Of a stretch of DNA of 64,000 nucleotides, positions 8,658 to 17,720 are shown one piece after another. The notes beneath the pieces are model-generated. The model did no database searches. It was given only the letters and a program-made list of their open reading frames with translations, and was not told where the DNA came from. The first letter of the stretch is position 1; each line of letters starts with the position of its first letter. The stretch covers positions 86,196-150,195 of the forward strand of contig JAHEAL010000002.1 of NCBI GenBank assembly GCA_024642775.1, written 5' to 3'. The position numbers and the translations under genes are program-made. The DNA is from Nitrosomonadales bacterium (GTDB taxonomy: Bacteria > Pseudomonadota > Gammaproteobacteria > Burkholderiales > Methylophilaceae).

Positions 8658-10208
8658 TTAGTGTTTAAAGTGCCTAATGTTAGTAAAAAGCATAACGAGA
8701 TTATGCTCATTTGCTGCCTGTATTACCTCATCGTCACGCATGCTTCCCCCAGGCTGGATTACACACTTTGCACCATATTGCGCAAGAACATCAATGCCAT
8801 CTCGAAAAGGAAAAAAGGCATCTGAAGCAACGACGCTAGACGATAGGTTTCGGGACGCATTTTCAGCTTTGATAGCAGCAATTCGCGTGCTATCAACTCT
8901 ACTCATCTGACCGGCTCCGACTCCTAGGGTCATTTTATCTTTACAAAATATTATGGCGTTCGATTTAACATACTTCGCTACGTGCCAAGCAAAGCTCATG
9001 TCTGTTAATTGGTCAGGTGTAGGTTTTAAATTAGATACTATCTTACAATCATTTATATCGAAATTGATATGATCTGGAGTTTGAAGAAGAATACCGCCAC
9101 CAATTTTTTTAATATCAAATGGATCATGACCCTTTACATTAGGTATTTGCAGAAGTCGAAGATTTCTTTTTGCTGAAAAAACCTCCAATGCTTTTTTTGA
9201 GAATTCTGGTGCAATGATTAACTCTGCAAATTGATTATTAATTTCCATTGCAGTTTGCTCATCAACCAAATTATTAAAAGCAATAATGCCTCCAAAGGCT
9301 GATGTTGGATCTGTCTTAAATGCCTTGAGGTATGACTCCATTATTGTTCTGTCAGAAGCTACACCACAAGGATTTGCATGTTTGACAATGACGCATGAAT
9401 TTTCATTTAAATTTTTAACACATTCCCATGCTGTTTCAGCATCATTTAAATTATTGAATGACAATTCCTTACCTTGAAGTTGATTAAAGTTGGAAAGGGC
9501 GCCCTCATAGTCTGTTTTATGTTTATAAAATGCAGCTTTCTGATGTGGATTTTCTCCATAACGCATTTCGATATCTTTCTCAAATTTTAGATGTAATGAT
9601 TTTGGGAATATTTCTTCTTTATTGTTTGATAGATAATTGTATATGGCATTATCATACTCTGAGGTATGTTTGAATGCCTTTATGGCAAGCTGTTTTTTTG
9701 TATCTAATGATAATTTACCATCGTTATCTTCAAGTTCTTTGATGATGAAGTCATAATCTTTAGGTTCAGTGATAATCGCAACATCTGCATGATTTTTTGC
9801 TGAGGACCTTATCATCGCAGGACCCCCAATATCTATATTCTCTATCGCATCCTCAAATGTTGAATTGGGATTTTCTATGGTCTTTACAAAGGGATATAAA
9901 TTGATAATGACTAAATCAATTAATTCAATTCCATTTTTCTGGATTGTTTTTAGGTGTTTATCATTATTTCTTTTTGCCAAGATACCACCATGAATAATAG
10001 GGTTTAAAGTTTTTACTCTTCCATCAAGCATTTCTGGAAATTTTGTATGTTCTGAAACTTCAGTCACAGGAATATTAGAATCTTGAAGAGCTTTGGCACT
10101 TCCTCCTGTGGAGAGAATTTTAATATCAAGTTTGTTTAATTTTTGAGCCAGTTCAATTAAACCAGTTTTATCTGAAACACTAATTAATGCAGTTTTTATT
10201 TTATTCAT
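8658..10208 (-). CDS. purH: Bifunctional AICAR transformylase/IMP cyclohydrolase
   Basis: PurH carries out the last two steps of IMP synthesis. The 516 residues split into an N-terminal cyclohydrolase domain (ALISVSDKTGL, STGGSAKAL, VKTLNPIIHGGIL, near residues 1-145) and a C-terminal transformylase domain with RYGENPHQKAAFY, the catalytic-type VKHANPCGVA and SDAFFPFRDGID. Length fits the family (about 520). It follows fis by 14 bases and precedes purD by one base, the dusB-fis-purH order common in beta- and gammaproteobacteria. Confidence 0.98.
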   Translation of the reverse strand: MNKIKTALISVSDKTGLIELAQKLNKLDIKILSTGGSAKALQDSNIPVTEVSEHTKFPEMLDGRVKTLNPIIHGGILAKRNNDKHLKTIQKNGIELIDLVIINLYPFVKTIENPNSTFEDAIENIDIGGPAMIRSSAKNHADVAIITEPKDYDFIIKELEDNDGKLSLDTKKQLAIKAFKHTSEYDNAIYNYLSNNKEEIFPKSLHLKFEKDIEMRYGENPHQKAAFYKHKTDYEGALSNFNQLQGKELSFNNLNDAETAWECVKNLNENSCVIVKHANPCGVASDRTIMESYLKAFKTDPTSAFGGIIAFNNLVDEQTAMEINNQFAELIIAPEFSKKALEVFSAKRNLRLLQIPNVKGHDPFDIKKIGGGILLQTPDHINFDINDCKIVSNLKPTPDQLTDMSFAWHVAKYVKSNAIIFCKDKMTLGVGAGQMSRVDSTRIAAIKAENASRNLSSSVVASDAFFPFRDGIDVLAQYGAKCVIQPGGSMRDDEVIQAANEHNLVMLFTNIRHFKH

Positions 10209-10222
10209 TTTTGAAGAGTCTT

Positions 10223-10456
10223 TTAAAAATTTAAATTATGTTGCTCAAGTTTTTTTCGCAGAGTATTTCTATTTAGACCAAGAATTTTTGCTGCTCTTGA
10301 TTGATTCCCCTGAGCATAATTCATTATATAAATTAATAATGGTTTCTCGACAGACTGGATCACTAAGTTATAAATTGATTTTGGCTCTTCGCCCTCAAGA
10401 TCTTTGATATATTTATCAAGCAGTATTTCAATATTATCTGGTAAGTTTTGTTCCAT
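10223..10456 (-). CDS. fis: Fis family nucleoid/regulatory DNA-binding protein
   Basis: A 77-residue protein whose C-terminal half holds the Fis-type helix-turn-helix: GNQSRAAKILGLNRNTLRKK. Fis dimers bend DNA and adjust rRNA promoters, recombination and supercoiling. I take ATG 10456, one base after the dusB stop (TAGAATG), which gives a protein starting MEQNLPDNIEILL; an 11-residue upstream extension would read back into dusB. Beta-type Fis proteins are shorter than the 98 residues of E. coli, as here. The dusB-fis operon is a conserved arrangement. Confidence 0.93.
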   Translation of the reverse strand: MEQNLPDNIEILLDKYIKDLEGEEPKSIYNLVIQSVEKPLLIYIMNYAQGNQSRAAKILGLNRNTLRKKLEQHNLNF

Positions 10457-10457
10457 T

Positions 10458-11468
10458 CTAGATAGCAACCATATTGGTATCATACTCAATAAAATGCGCT
10501 TCTTCTTTTAACTCACTGAAGAAGTCTTCTATAAACTTTATTTGATCTTTATTATTGGAAATAAGATTCATTTTTGCACGAAACATAGCAGAGTTTTTGA
10601 AACCTTTTGTATACCAAGAAATATGCTTACGCGCTACTTTAAGTCCCGATTCTTCACCATAAAAATCATATAAATCAATTACATGTTCAATTGTTGTTTT
10701 TTCTACCTCCTCAATGGTTGGAGGCTTCAAATGAGTTCCAGTTTTTATAAAATGATCAATCTCTCTAAATATCCATGGACGACCTTGAGCGGCTCGACCA
10801 ATCATCACCGCATCTGCATTTGTTGTCTTTAAAACCATCAAGGCTTTTTCAGGGGTAGTGATATCTCCATTAGCTATTACAGGAATAGATATTTCATTTT
10901 TTACTGCTGCAATGGTATCGTATTCAGCATCGCCAGTATAATGGCAAGCTCGTGTTCTTCCGTGAATAGCTAACGCTTGTATACCTGAATTTTCAGCAAT
11001 TTTAGCAATCTTGATTGCATTCTTATTCTGCTTATCCCATCCTGTTCTTATTTTTAGCGTAACAGGGATAGGTGAGGCGTTTACAACAGACTCTAAAATT
11101 TTTTTTACTAGGTCTTCATGCTGAAGAAGGGCGGATCCTGCCATCACATTACATATTTTTTTTGCAGGACAGCCCATATTTATATCAATTATTTGCGCTC
11201 CCTTATCAGCATTGTATTGAGCAGCTTCAGCCATCATTTTAGGATCTGCACCAGCAATTTGAACTGATATAGGACTTACTTCACCATCGTGATTAGCTCG
11301 TCTGATTGTCTTTGAGCTTCCGTAAAGAAGAGAATTGGAGGTAACCATTTCACTCACAGCCATTCCAGCACCATATTTCTTACATAATTGTCGAAAAGGG
11401 CGGTCTGTTACACCCGCCATTGGTGCAACGACAATATTGTTTTTCAGTGTATATGGACCAATTTGCAT
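10458..11468 (-). CDS. dusB: tRNA-dihydrouridine synthase B
   Basis: DusB is an FMN enzyme reducing uridine to dihydrouridine in tRNA D-loops. The 336-residue TIM-barrel protein starts MQIGPYTLKNNIVVAPMAGV and shows the family set TDRPFRQLCKKYGAG, the catalytic-Cys segment INMGCPAKKI, KIRTGWD, HGRTR and NGDITTPEKA, then GRAAQGRPWIFREI. Its position just before fis supports the B subgroup. A 53-base gap without an obvious terminator separates it from the upstream molybdopterin-binding gene. Confidence 0.96.
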   Translation of the reverse strand: MQIGPYTLKNNIVVAPMAGVTDRPFRQLCKKYGAGMAVSEMVTSNSLLYGSSKTIRRANHDGEVSPISVQIAGADPKMMAEAAQYNADKGAQIIDINMGCPAKKICNVMAGSALLQHEDLVKKILESVVNASPIPVTLKIRTGWDKQNKNAIKIAKIAENSGIQALAIHGRTRACHYTGDAEYDTIAAVKNEISIPVIANGDITTPEKALMVLKTTNADAVMIGRAAQGRPWIFREIDHFIKTGTHLKPPTIEEVEKTTIEHVIDLYDFYGEESGLKVARKHISWYTKGFKNSAMFRAKMNLISNNKDQIKFIEDFFSELKEEAHFIEYDTNMVAI

Positions 11469-11521
11469 GCGTTATTTTTTAACTTAAAAAGAATGCTTAT
11501 TTTATAGGCAATTATTAAGAT

Positions 11522-12247
11522 TTAAAAGCTATAACCCATATCTTTAACATATTTTTTTATTACTAAGATTGACTCTGAAACTTGTGATAGATCTCCCTTT
11601 ACGCCTAATTCCACTTGTTTTGAGGGAGAAATTTTAGGCAAGCTGTAAACTTTCACTTTTGGGAACTTTATTTCAATTTCTCTCATAAAATCAATTAGAA
11701 GGCTTTCAGCAATATCTTTAATAATGATAGATTGATCATCAAAGTTATTTTTTACCTCGGGTAAAATATTTCTAAAGATCCATTCAATCATGGGCCATGC
11801 CATCTCAGGAAATCCGGGCATGAAAAAAAGATGATGCAAGTAAAATCCAGGTATTTGGTTAATTTCATTGGGTAATAGTTTTGCACCCTCTGGAAGATGA
11901 CCCATAAGCACTCTTTTAGGGTAAGCATCTTTTCCAAACTTTTGCTCAATCAGAGAGATTGCTTCTTTGTGAGGTGTCAATTCTTTTTTAAGGGCTTTTG
12001 CCGTGCTTTGTCGAGTATGATCATCTGGAGTAGCCCCTATACCTCCGAAACTAAATAAAATTTTATTAGAATTATTTTGAATAAATAACTCAATAGACTG
12101 AGGTGAATCTGTAAGGTATGTAGAAGAAGAAATTTGGTAGTTATATTTTTTTGCAATTTCCAACATTTTTTTAAAATGTTTATCTTCCCTTTTTCCTGAA
12201 AGAATTTCATCACCTATTATTAAAACATCGATTTGGTTATCAGACAT
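11522..12247 (-). CDS. Molybdopterin-binding domain protein (CinA N-terminal/MoaB-like)
   Basis: The 241-residue protein begins DVLIIGDEILSGKRED, the GDEIL start of the CinA/MoeA-type molybdopterin-binding fold, and includes FSFGGIGATPDDHTRQ, matching the GGxGxTxDD loop of the family, then FFMPGFPEMAWPM. There is no CinA amidohydrolase domain. Stand-alone proteins of this kind are widespread, and their exact role is uncertain (nucleotide or cofactor chemistry is suggested by the fold only). Its ATG follows the polA stop with no gap, so translation is likely coupled to polA. Confidence 0.82.
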   Translation of the reverse strand: MSDNQIDVLIIGDEILSGKREDKHFKKMLEIAKKYNYQISSSTYLTDSPQSIELFIQNNSNKILFSFGGIGATPDDHTRQSTAKALKKELTPHKEAISLIEQKFGKDAYPKRVLMGHLPEGAKLLPNEINQIPGFYLHHLFFMPGFPEMAWPMIEWIFRNILPEVKNNFDDQSIIIKDIAESLLIDFMREIEIKFPKVKVYSLPKISPSKQVELGVKGDLSQVSESILVIKKYVKDMGYSF

Positions 12248-14950
12248 TTAGTGCGCCTCTTCCCAGTTACTTCCAGAACCTAATTCTGCAATAAGTGGAA
12301 TATCCAGTTTTGCCACATCACTCATTATTTTAGGTAACACATCTTTTATTATGCTTGCTTCTTCATTTGGTACCTCTAAAACAAGTTCATCGTGAACCTG
12401 CATTACTATGATGGATTTCATTTTTTCTTTATTAAGCCATATCTGTACTTGATTCATAGCAAGCTTAATTAAATCAGCGGCTGTACCTTGCATTGGAGCA
12501 TTAATAGCCGCTCTTTCAGCTGCCGCTCTCCGAATACCATTGGAGCTATTTATTTCTGGCACCCAGAGTTTGCGACCAAAAATAGTTTCAACAAAACCCT
12601 GATCTTTTGCCTTAATTTTTCCCATGTCCATATAGTTTTTAACACCTGGGTATTCATTAAAATATTGTTCAATAAAATTTTTAGCTGAATTTCTGTCAAC
12701 ATTTAATGCTTGCGAAAGTCCGAAAATACCCATTCCATAGATGAGTCCAAAGTTAATAACTTTTGCAAATCGCCTTTCCTCAGATGATACTTCTAAAACA
12801 TTTTTATGGAATATTTTTGCAGCTGTTGCGCTGTGAATATCTTCACCTTGGTTGAATGCGTTAATCAGTCCATTATCTTGTGATAGATGCGCCATAATTC
12901 TTAACTCTATCTGGGAATAATCGCATGAAAAAATTTGAGAGTTTTTTTTAGCGACAAATGCTTCCCTAACTTTCCTCCCCTCCGAGGTTTTGATTGGGAT
13001 ATTCTGTAGATTAGGATCCGAGCTCGCAAGTCTACCAGTTATGGCAACAGCCTGATTGTAGCTCGTATGAACCCTACCAGATTTTGCATTCACCATTTTT
13101 GGTAACTTATCTGTATAGGTATTTTTTAGTTTACTTAAACCACGATGCTCAAGAACAACTTTTGGCAAGGGGTAGTCGTTAGAAAGTTCCTCCAGCACCT
13201 CCTCGCTAGTGGAAGGAATCCCAGTCGGTGTTTTCTTGGTTGGCGTTATTTGTAATTTATCAAACAAAATTTCTCTTAACTGTTTTGGTGATGCCAAATT
13301 AAATGGTTGTCCAGCTATTTCATAGGCTTGTTTTTCTAGATCAATAATTTTTAAACCAATTTCCTGACTTTGATTTTGAAGTATGTTTTCTGAAATTAAC
13401 ACACCATTTCTTTCAATTTGAAATAAAGTTCTAAGTGATGGAATTTCAACTTCATAGTAGATAAATGTTAGCTTTTTATTGTTAGAAATCTTATCAATGA
13501 ATACATTAAATAATTGTAAAGTTACGTCAGCATCCTCCGCGGCGTACTTAAATGAAGTTTCAATATCAATTTGGTCAAAAGTAAGTTGCTTCACTCCTTT
13601 TCCAACGATTGATTCATAGCTTATACACTCATGACCAAGATATTTCATCGATAATTTATCCATTCCATGAGCCTCGCTACTATTTAAGACGTAGCTCAAA
13701 AGCATGGTATCTTGAATTGGTCCTTTGATATCTAAGTCATAATTTTTGAGTATGTGCATATCATATTTAAGATTCTGCCCAATTTTGGTTATTGCTTCAT
13801 CTTCAAATATAGGTTTAAGCATATTTAAAACATCATCAATTTTTAATTGCTCCATGGATTGATCTTGGTGTTGAAGGGGTAGATAACATGCCTCACCCGG
13901 ATCAATAGCAATAGATATGCCAACAAGCTTTGCTTCCAGCGGGTTAAGAGAGTCAGTTTCAGTATCAATTACAAAATATTTTGATTTATTAATTTTTTCA
14001 ATCCATAAGCGTAATTGCTCTATTTGATTAACAATGCTGTAATTGGCAGTATCTACAAAAGAAACTTTATGACTGCCTTCTTCCTCATATGATGGATTAT
14101 CATGATTATTAAATTCTTTCTTAAGCCAAGATGAAAAATTATATTTTTCATAAATTTTTTTCAAAATTTCTTGATTTTTTTCTTTGATGGAAAATTCTTT
14201 TAGGTCAAATTTAATATCAAGATCTGTTTTAATGGTGATAAGTTTTTTCCCCGTAGGAAGCCATTCAAGTGACTTTTGAAGATTTTCGCCAACAGCGCCT
14301 TTTATCTGTAGATGATTTTTAATGATTCCATCCAGATCACCGAATTCATTAATCCATTTCAAGGCTGTTTTTGGACCAACTTTTTCCACACCTGGAACAT
14401 TGTCCGCTTTATCTCCGATAATAGTTAAGTAGTCCACAATTTTTCCTGGGGGTACACCAAACTTCTCCTTAACTCCATTAATATTCAACTTCTCATTTGT
14501 CATAGTGTTGATTAATGTACTTTTTTCATTAACTAATTGAGCCAGATCTTTGTCGCCTGTTGAGATTAGTACTTCTATATCTTGCTCATTTGCCATATTG
14601 GACAATGTTCCAATAACATCATCAGCCTCAACTCCCTCAATTGACATCATGGGAATCCCAAGTGCACCAATAGAGACTTTTAATGGATCAATTTGTACAG
14701 CAAGATCATCAGGCATTTTTGGGCGATTAGCTTTGTATTCATTGTAAATATCATTCCTAAAAGTTTTTCCTTTAGCATCGAAGACACATACAACGTAATC
14801 ACATGCTGAATCCGAAATGGTCTTTTTTAGCATGTTTAATACTCCGTAAATTACACCAGAGGGTTCATTGTTTTGATTTCTTAAATCAGGAAGCGCATGA
14901 TATGCTCTATATAGGTATGATGATCCATCAATTAGTAAAATTTTTCTCAT
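12248..14950 (-). CDS. polA: DNA polymerase I
   Basis: Pol I fills gaps and removes RNA primers. At 900 residues all three domains are present: 5' nuclease (LLIDGSSYLYRAYHALPDLR, GVEADDVIGTL), 3'-5' exonuclease with intact acidic residues (VIDTETDSL, GQNLKYDMHIL, YAAEDADVTLQLF), and polymerase with DYSQIELRIMAHLSQD (motif A), INFGLIYGMG (motif B) and VMQVHDELVLEVP (motif C). Proofreading is therefore probably active. I place the start at ATG 14950; a 22-residue upstream extension would read back through the divergent gene. Only 10 bases separate its start from that of the LOG gene. Confidence 0.98.
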   Translation of the reverse strand: MRKILLIDGSSYLYRAYHALPDLRNQNNEPSGVIYGVLNMLKKTISDSACDYVVCVFDAKGKTFRNDIYNEYKANRPKMPDDLAVQIDPLKVSIGALGIPMMSIEGVEADDVIGTLSNMANEQDIEVLISTGDKDLAQLVNEKSTLINTMTNEKLNINGVKEKFGVPPGKIVDYLTIIGDKADNVPGVEKVGPKTALKWINEFGDLDGIIKNHLQIKGAVGENLQKSLEWLPTGKKLITIKTDLDIKFDLKEFSIKEKNQEILKKIYEKYNFSSWLKKEFNNHDNPSYEEEGSHKVSFVDTANYSIVNQIEQLRLWIEKINKSKYFVIDTETDSLNPLEAKLVGISIAIDPGEACYLPLQHQDQSMEQLKIDDVLNMLKPIFEDEAITKIGQNLKYDMHILKNYDLDIKGPIQDTMLLSYVLNSSEAHGMDKLSMKYLGHECISYESIVGKGVKQLTFDQIDIETSFKYAAEDADVTLQLFNVFIDKISNNKKLTFIYYEVEIPSLRTLFQIERNGVLISENILQNQSQEIGLKIIDLEKQAYEIAGQPFNLASPKQLREILFDKLQITPTKKTPTGIPSTSEEVLEELSNDYPLPKVVLEHRGLSKLKNTYTDKLPKMVNAKSGRVHTSYNQAVAITGRLASSDPNLQNIPIKTSEGRKVREAFVAKKNSQIFSCDYSQIELRIMAHLSQDNGLINAFNQGEDIHSATAAKIFHKNVLEVSSEERRFAKVINFGLIYGMGIFGLSQALNVDRNSAKNFIEQYFNEYPGVKNYMDMGKIKAKDQGFVETIFGRKLWVPEINSSNGIRRAAAERAAINAPMQGTAADLIKLAMNQVQIWLNKEKMKSIIVMQVHDELVLEVPNEEASIIKDVLPKIMSDVAKLDIPLIAELGSGSNWEEAH

Positions 14951-14960
14951 AGAGTTTATT

Positions 14961-15689
14961 ATGGCTGAAACAGAAAAAAATCCTAGTATTAATGAGAATG
15001 ATTTGTTAATGCACACACAGCTTGATAACGAATCTTGGCATGCTTTTCAGATTATTTCTGAGTATGTGAGTGCAGCTCAAGCACTCGATAAAATAACGCC
15101 TGCAATATCTTTTTTTGGAAGTGCAAGATCAAGTTCAGATGACAAATATTACAAATTAACAGAAAAAATAGCATTTCTACTTTCGGAGTCTGGCTTTAAT
15201 ATTATTACTGGTGGCGGTCCGGGTCTTATGGAGGCAGCAAGTAAAGGAGCATTCCGAGGTAAATCTAAAAGTGTGGGGTTGAATATTGTTTTACCAAAAG
15301 AACAAAACCCAAATAAATTTCAAGATATTAGCATCAACTTTAAATATTTTTTCATGCGTAAAGTAATGTTTGTAAAGTATGCATTTGCATATGTTGTATG
15401 TCCTGGAGGCTTTGGAACATTAGATGAATTGTCTGAAGTCATTACCCTTATCCAAACAAACAAATCGAAGAAAGTGCCGGTGATTTTAGTTGGAAAATTT
15501 TTTTGGGAAGGCTTGGTAGGTTGGCTTGATCATTCAATAATATCAGAAAATTTTGCCAATAAAGATGACTTGAATATTTTTAAAGTCTTGGATGACCCAA
15601 AAGAAATTGTTGATTATATTTTTTCATGTTATGAAAACAACGACAATGATTTATCTTTTGAAAGCAATAATTTAAATATTCATCTATAA
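14961..15689 (+). CDS. LOG family protein (cytokinin riboside 5'-monophosphate phosphoribohydrolase-like)
   Basis: A 242-residue Rossmann-like protein with the two family motifs GGGPGLMEAASKGA (near residue 85) and CPGGFGTLDELSEVITLIQT (near residue 146, holding PGGxGTxxE). Family members hydrolyse the N-glycosidic bond of nucleoside monophosphates, including adenine cytokinin nucleotides; bacterial forms are also called lysine decarboxylase-like from an old misnaming. The protein has an N-terminal extension before ISFFGSARS, as in the longer LOG subgroup. It diverges from polA. Confidence 0.88.
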   Translation: MAETEKNPSINENDLLMHTQLDNESWHAFQIISEYVSAAQALDKITPAISFFGSARSSSDDKYYKLTEKIAFLLSESGFNIITGGGPGLMEAASKGAFRGKSKSVGLNIVLPKEQNPNKFQDISINFKYFFMRKVMFVKYAFAYVVCPGGFGTLDELSEVITLIQTNKSKKVPVILVGKFFWEGLVGWLDHSIISENFANKDDLNIFKVLDDPKEIVDYIFSCYENNDNDLSFESNNLNIHL

Positions 15690-15718
15690 TAATATTTTCT
15701 GATAATGCTCATTAAATT

Positions 15719-16039
15719 ATGCTAAAAAAAATATTAATTCTATTGTTACTTACCAATTTTACTAAGGTTATTGCAGACCAATCTTCTGAATCGGATATCA
15801 CCCCTCCGCCAACTGATTACAGTTATGATTCGACAGTAGATGAGCCAGAAATTATTATTAAAGAAGAGAATGATGAAGTTATTGAGGAGTATCGTATGAA
15901 TGGTAATTTGTACATGATTAAAGTCACTCCTAAGAATTCATCGCCTTATTACTTGATTAAAGATGGCCCTAATGCTGAATGGGTAAAGAAAGAGGATGGT
16001 ACCGTAGCAGTGCCAATGTGGGTAATAGGAACTTTTTAA
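15719..16039 (+). CDS. DUF2782 family exported protein
   Basis: A 106-residue protein with an N-terminal signal peptide (basic KK, hydrophobic LILLLLTNF, cleavage near VIADQ), an acidic middle (residues 22-58) and a conserved-looking end with EYRMNGNLYMIKVTP and YYLIKDGPNAEW. This matches the small DUF2782 proteins that sit between polA and thrB in betaproteobacteria. It is probably periplasmic. Function is unknown. It lies nine bases before thrB. Confidence 0.72.
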   Translation: MLKKILILLLLTNFTKVIADQSSESDITPPPTDYSYDSTVDEPEIIIKEENDEVIEEYRMNGNLYMIKVTPKNSSPYYLIKDGPNAEWVKKEDGTVAVPMWVIGTF

Positions 16040-16047
16040 ATTAATTC

Positions 16048-16977
16048 ATGGCGGTCTATACTTCCCTTGATACAAAAGATATTGAAATTTTGCTTTCTAA
16101 TTTTGATATCGGCACTTTAGAAAAATTCACGGGTATTTCGGGGGGCATTACCAATAGCAATTTTTTTATAGATACATCAAAAAAACTTCGCTATATACTT
16201 ACAATTTTTGAAGAGCATCAAGCAGGTGAGTTAAGTTTTTATTTCAATTTCATGGCGCACTTGTCCTTTAAGGGATTCTCTTGCCCCAATCCAATCCATG
16301 ATCAAAAAAACCAAATAATCCATATATTAAAAAATAAGCCTGCAGCATTTTTATCAAAAATACCTGGTATTGTTGTTGAAGATCCGAACGAAAGCCAACT
16401 GGCTTCAATGGCAGAAAATCTTGCCAAAATGCATATGTTCTCTTTGGATTTTAAAGAGAATAAACCAAACGGTAGAAATTTAGGGTGGATGAAAGCAACA
16501 TTTCACACATTTAGCCAGTACCTGGATAGCTCAACTCGAGAATTTATACTTAAACAATTTGATTACTTATCCACAGACCTTCCGTCATTACCTTCGGGGA
16601 TAATTCATGCAGATTTATTCCGTGATAATGTTTTGTTTAATGGTAATGAAGTTGGTGGATTTATTGATTTTTATTATGCTTGTAATGATTATTTTATTTA
16701 TGATTTAGCAATTGTTATAAATGATTGGTGCATCGAGTTTGATGGTGGTATCAATGAACAACGTAAAAAAATATTATTAGATGCTTATAATAAAACAAGA
16801 CAATTAAATTCGAATGAACTGAACTCTCTAGATTTTTTCTTAATCTTAGCAGCTATGAGATTTTTAATATCAAGATACCATGATTCGTTTCTCCAGAAAG
16901 AAGCGGAAATGAGCAATCCAAAAGACCCTTTATTTTTCTTAGAAATAATTAAACACAGAAGCGGATTAAAATTTTGA
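16048..16977 (+). CDS. thrB: Homoserine kinase (aminoglycoside phosphotransferase-fold type)
   Basis: The 309-residue protein belongs to the APH-fold homoserine kinases found in betaproteobacteria and pseudomonads, unrelated to the GHMP-type enzyme of E. coli. Visible marks are the N-terminal KFTGISGGITNSNFFI, the catalytic segment IIHADLFRDNVLF near residue 191, and GGFIDFYYACNDYFIYDLA with the metal-binding Asp. It phosphorylates homoserine for threonine synthesis. The order polA / DUF2782 / thrB / BPSS1780-type protein is the usual beta arrangement and supports the name. Confidence 0.93.
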   Translation: MAVYTSLDTKDIEILLSNFDIGTLEKFTGISGGITNSNFFIDTSKKLRYILTIFEEHQAGELSFYFNFMAHLSFKGFSCPNPIHDQKNQIIHILKNKPAAFLSKIPGIVVEDPNESQLASMAENLAKMHMFSLDFKENKPNGRNLGWMKATFHTFSQYLDSSTREFILKQFDYLSTDLPSLPSGIIHADLFRDNVLFNGNEVGGFIDFYYACNDYFIYDLAIVINDWCIEFDGGINEQRKKILLDAYNKTRQLNSNELNSLDFFLILAAMRFLISRYHDSFLQKEAEMSNPKDPLFFLEIIKHRSGLKF

Positions 16978-16982
16978 ACATA

Positions 16983-17720
16983 ATGACGCAAACAAAAATA
17001 TGGATTAGGGAGATTTTTAAAATTTTTAATATGAATAAAAATAATTCTTTACTTATAGGTTATTTTTATTTATTTACCTTTTTGGTTTTACCTTCCATTC
17101 CTTTATTACAGTTTTTCTCGCCTCTGATAATTATTTTATGGCCAATTGTTGTTGTGCAGATTGTGATGTTTTTTAACGCTAAGGTTAAAGTTGAAGAGTT
17201 TAGATGGTTATCAATAAACTCAAAGATAAGAGCGCGTGTTCCACAGCTAATTAGGATAGGTTTGATTACTTTCTTATACGCGTTGATCGTTTCTACATTA
17301 CTTTCCAAGCAGATGCAGTCGCTTGTAGAGCAAGCGAACTCTGTAGAAAATAATATTAATATTTCCGCCTTCAAGAACGTTTTTATGAAGTTGTTTTTGC
17401 TTATGATCCCTCTGTTTGCTGCTACTTGGTTTTCGCCAATGATTTCAGTTTTCCGAAAAGAATCTGTATTTAAAGCAATCAAATCAAGTCTTGCTGGAAT
17501 TATTCTTTTTATTGGACCATTATTTTTTACTTGGATAATTTTATTGTTCGGGTTTGGTGTTTCAATTTATTTTATCCAAACAGTTATAGGATTCTTATCG
17601 TTTTCCCAGTCTGCATTTTCCGTGATTTCAACTATTTTAATATTTAGTATGACGGCAATTTATGTATCATTGCTGTTTATCTTTCAGTACGTAAGTTATA
17701 GAGATATATTTAAATTATAG
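16983..17720 (+). CDS. BPSS1780 family membrane protein
   Basis: A 245-residue integral membrane protein following thrB, with about six hydrophobic segments, for example YFYLFTFLVLPSIPLLQFF, LIIILWPIVVVQIVMFF and the paired C-terminal ones around residues 165-240. It matches the BPSS1780-type proteins in position and layout; their function is unknown. I chose ATG 16983; a TTG at 16974 inside the thrB end is a weaker alternative. The 3' end overlaps the convergent uvrD gene by six bases. Confidence 0.72.
   Translation: MTQTKIWIREIFKIFNMNKNNSLLIGYFYLFTFLVLPSIPLLQFFSPLIIILWPIVVVQIVMFFNAKVKVEEFRWLSINSKIRARVPQLIRIGLITFLYALIVSTLLSKQMQSLVEQANSVENNINISAFKNVFMKLFLLMIPLFAATWFSPMISVFRKESVFKAIKSSLAGIILFIGPLFFTWIILLFGFGVSIYFIQTVIGFLSFSQSAFSVISTILIFSMTAIYVSLLFIFQYVSYRDIFKL

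Noticed and set aside
12248-14950. Possible loss of proofreading in PolA, common in some bacteria
   Set aside because: The acidic residues of the 3'-5' exonuclease motifs are present (DTETD, YDMHIL, DADVT).
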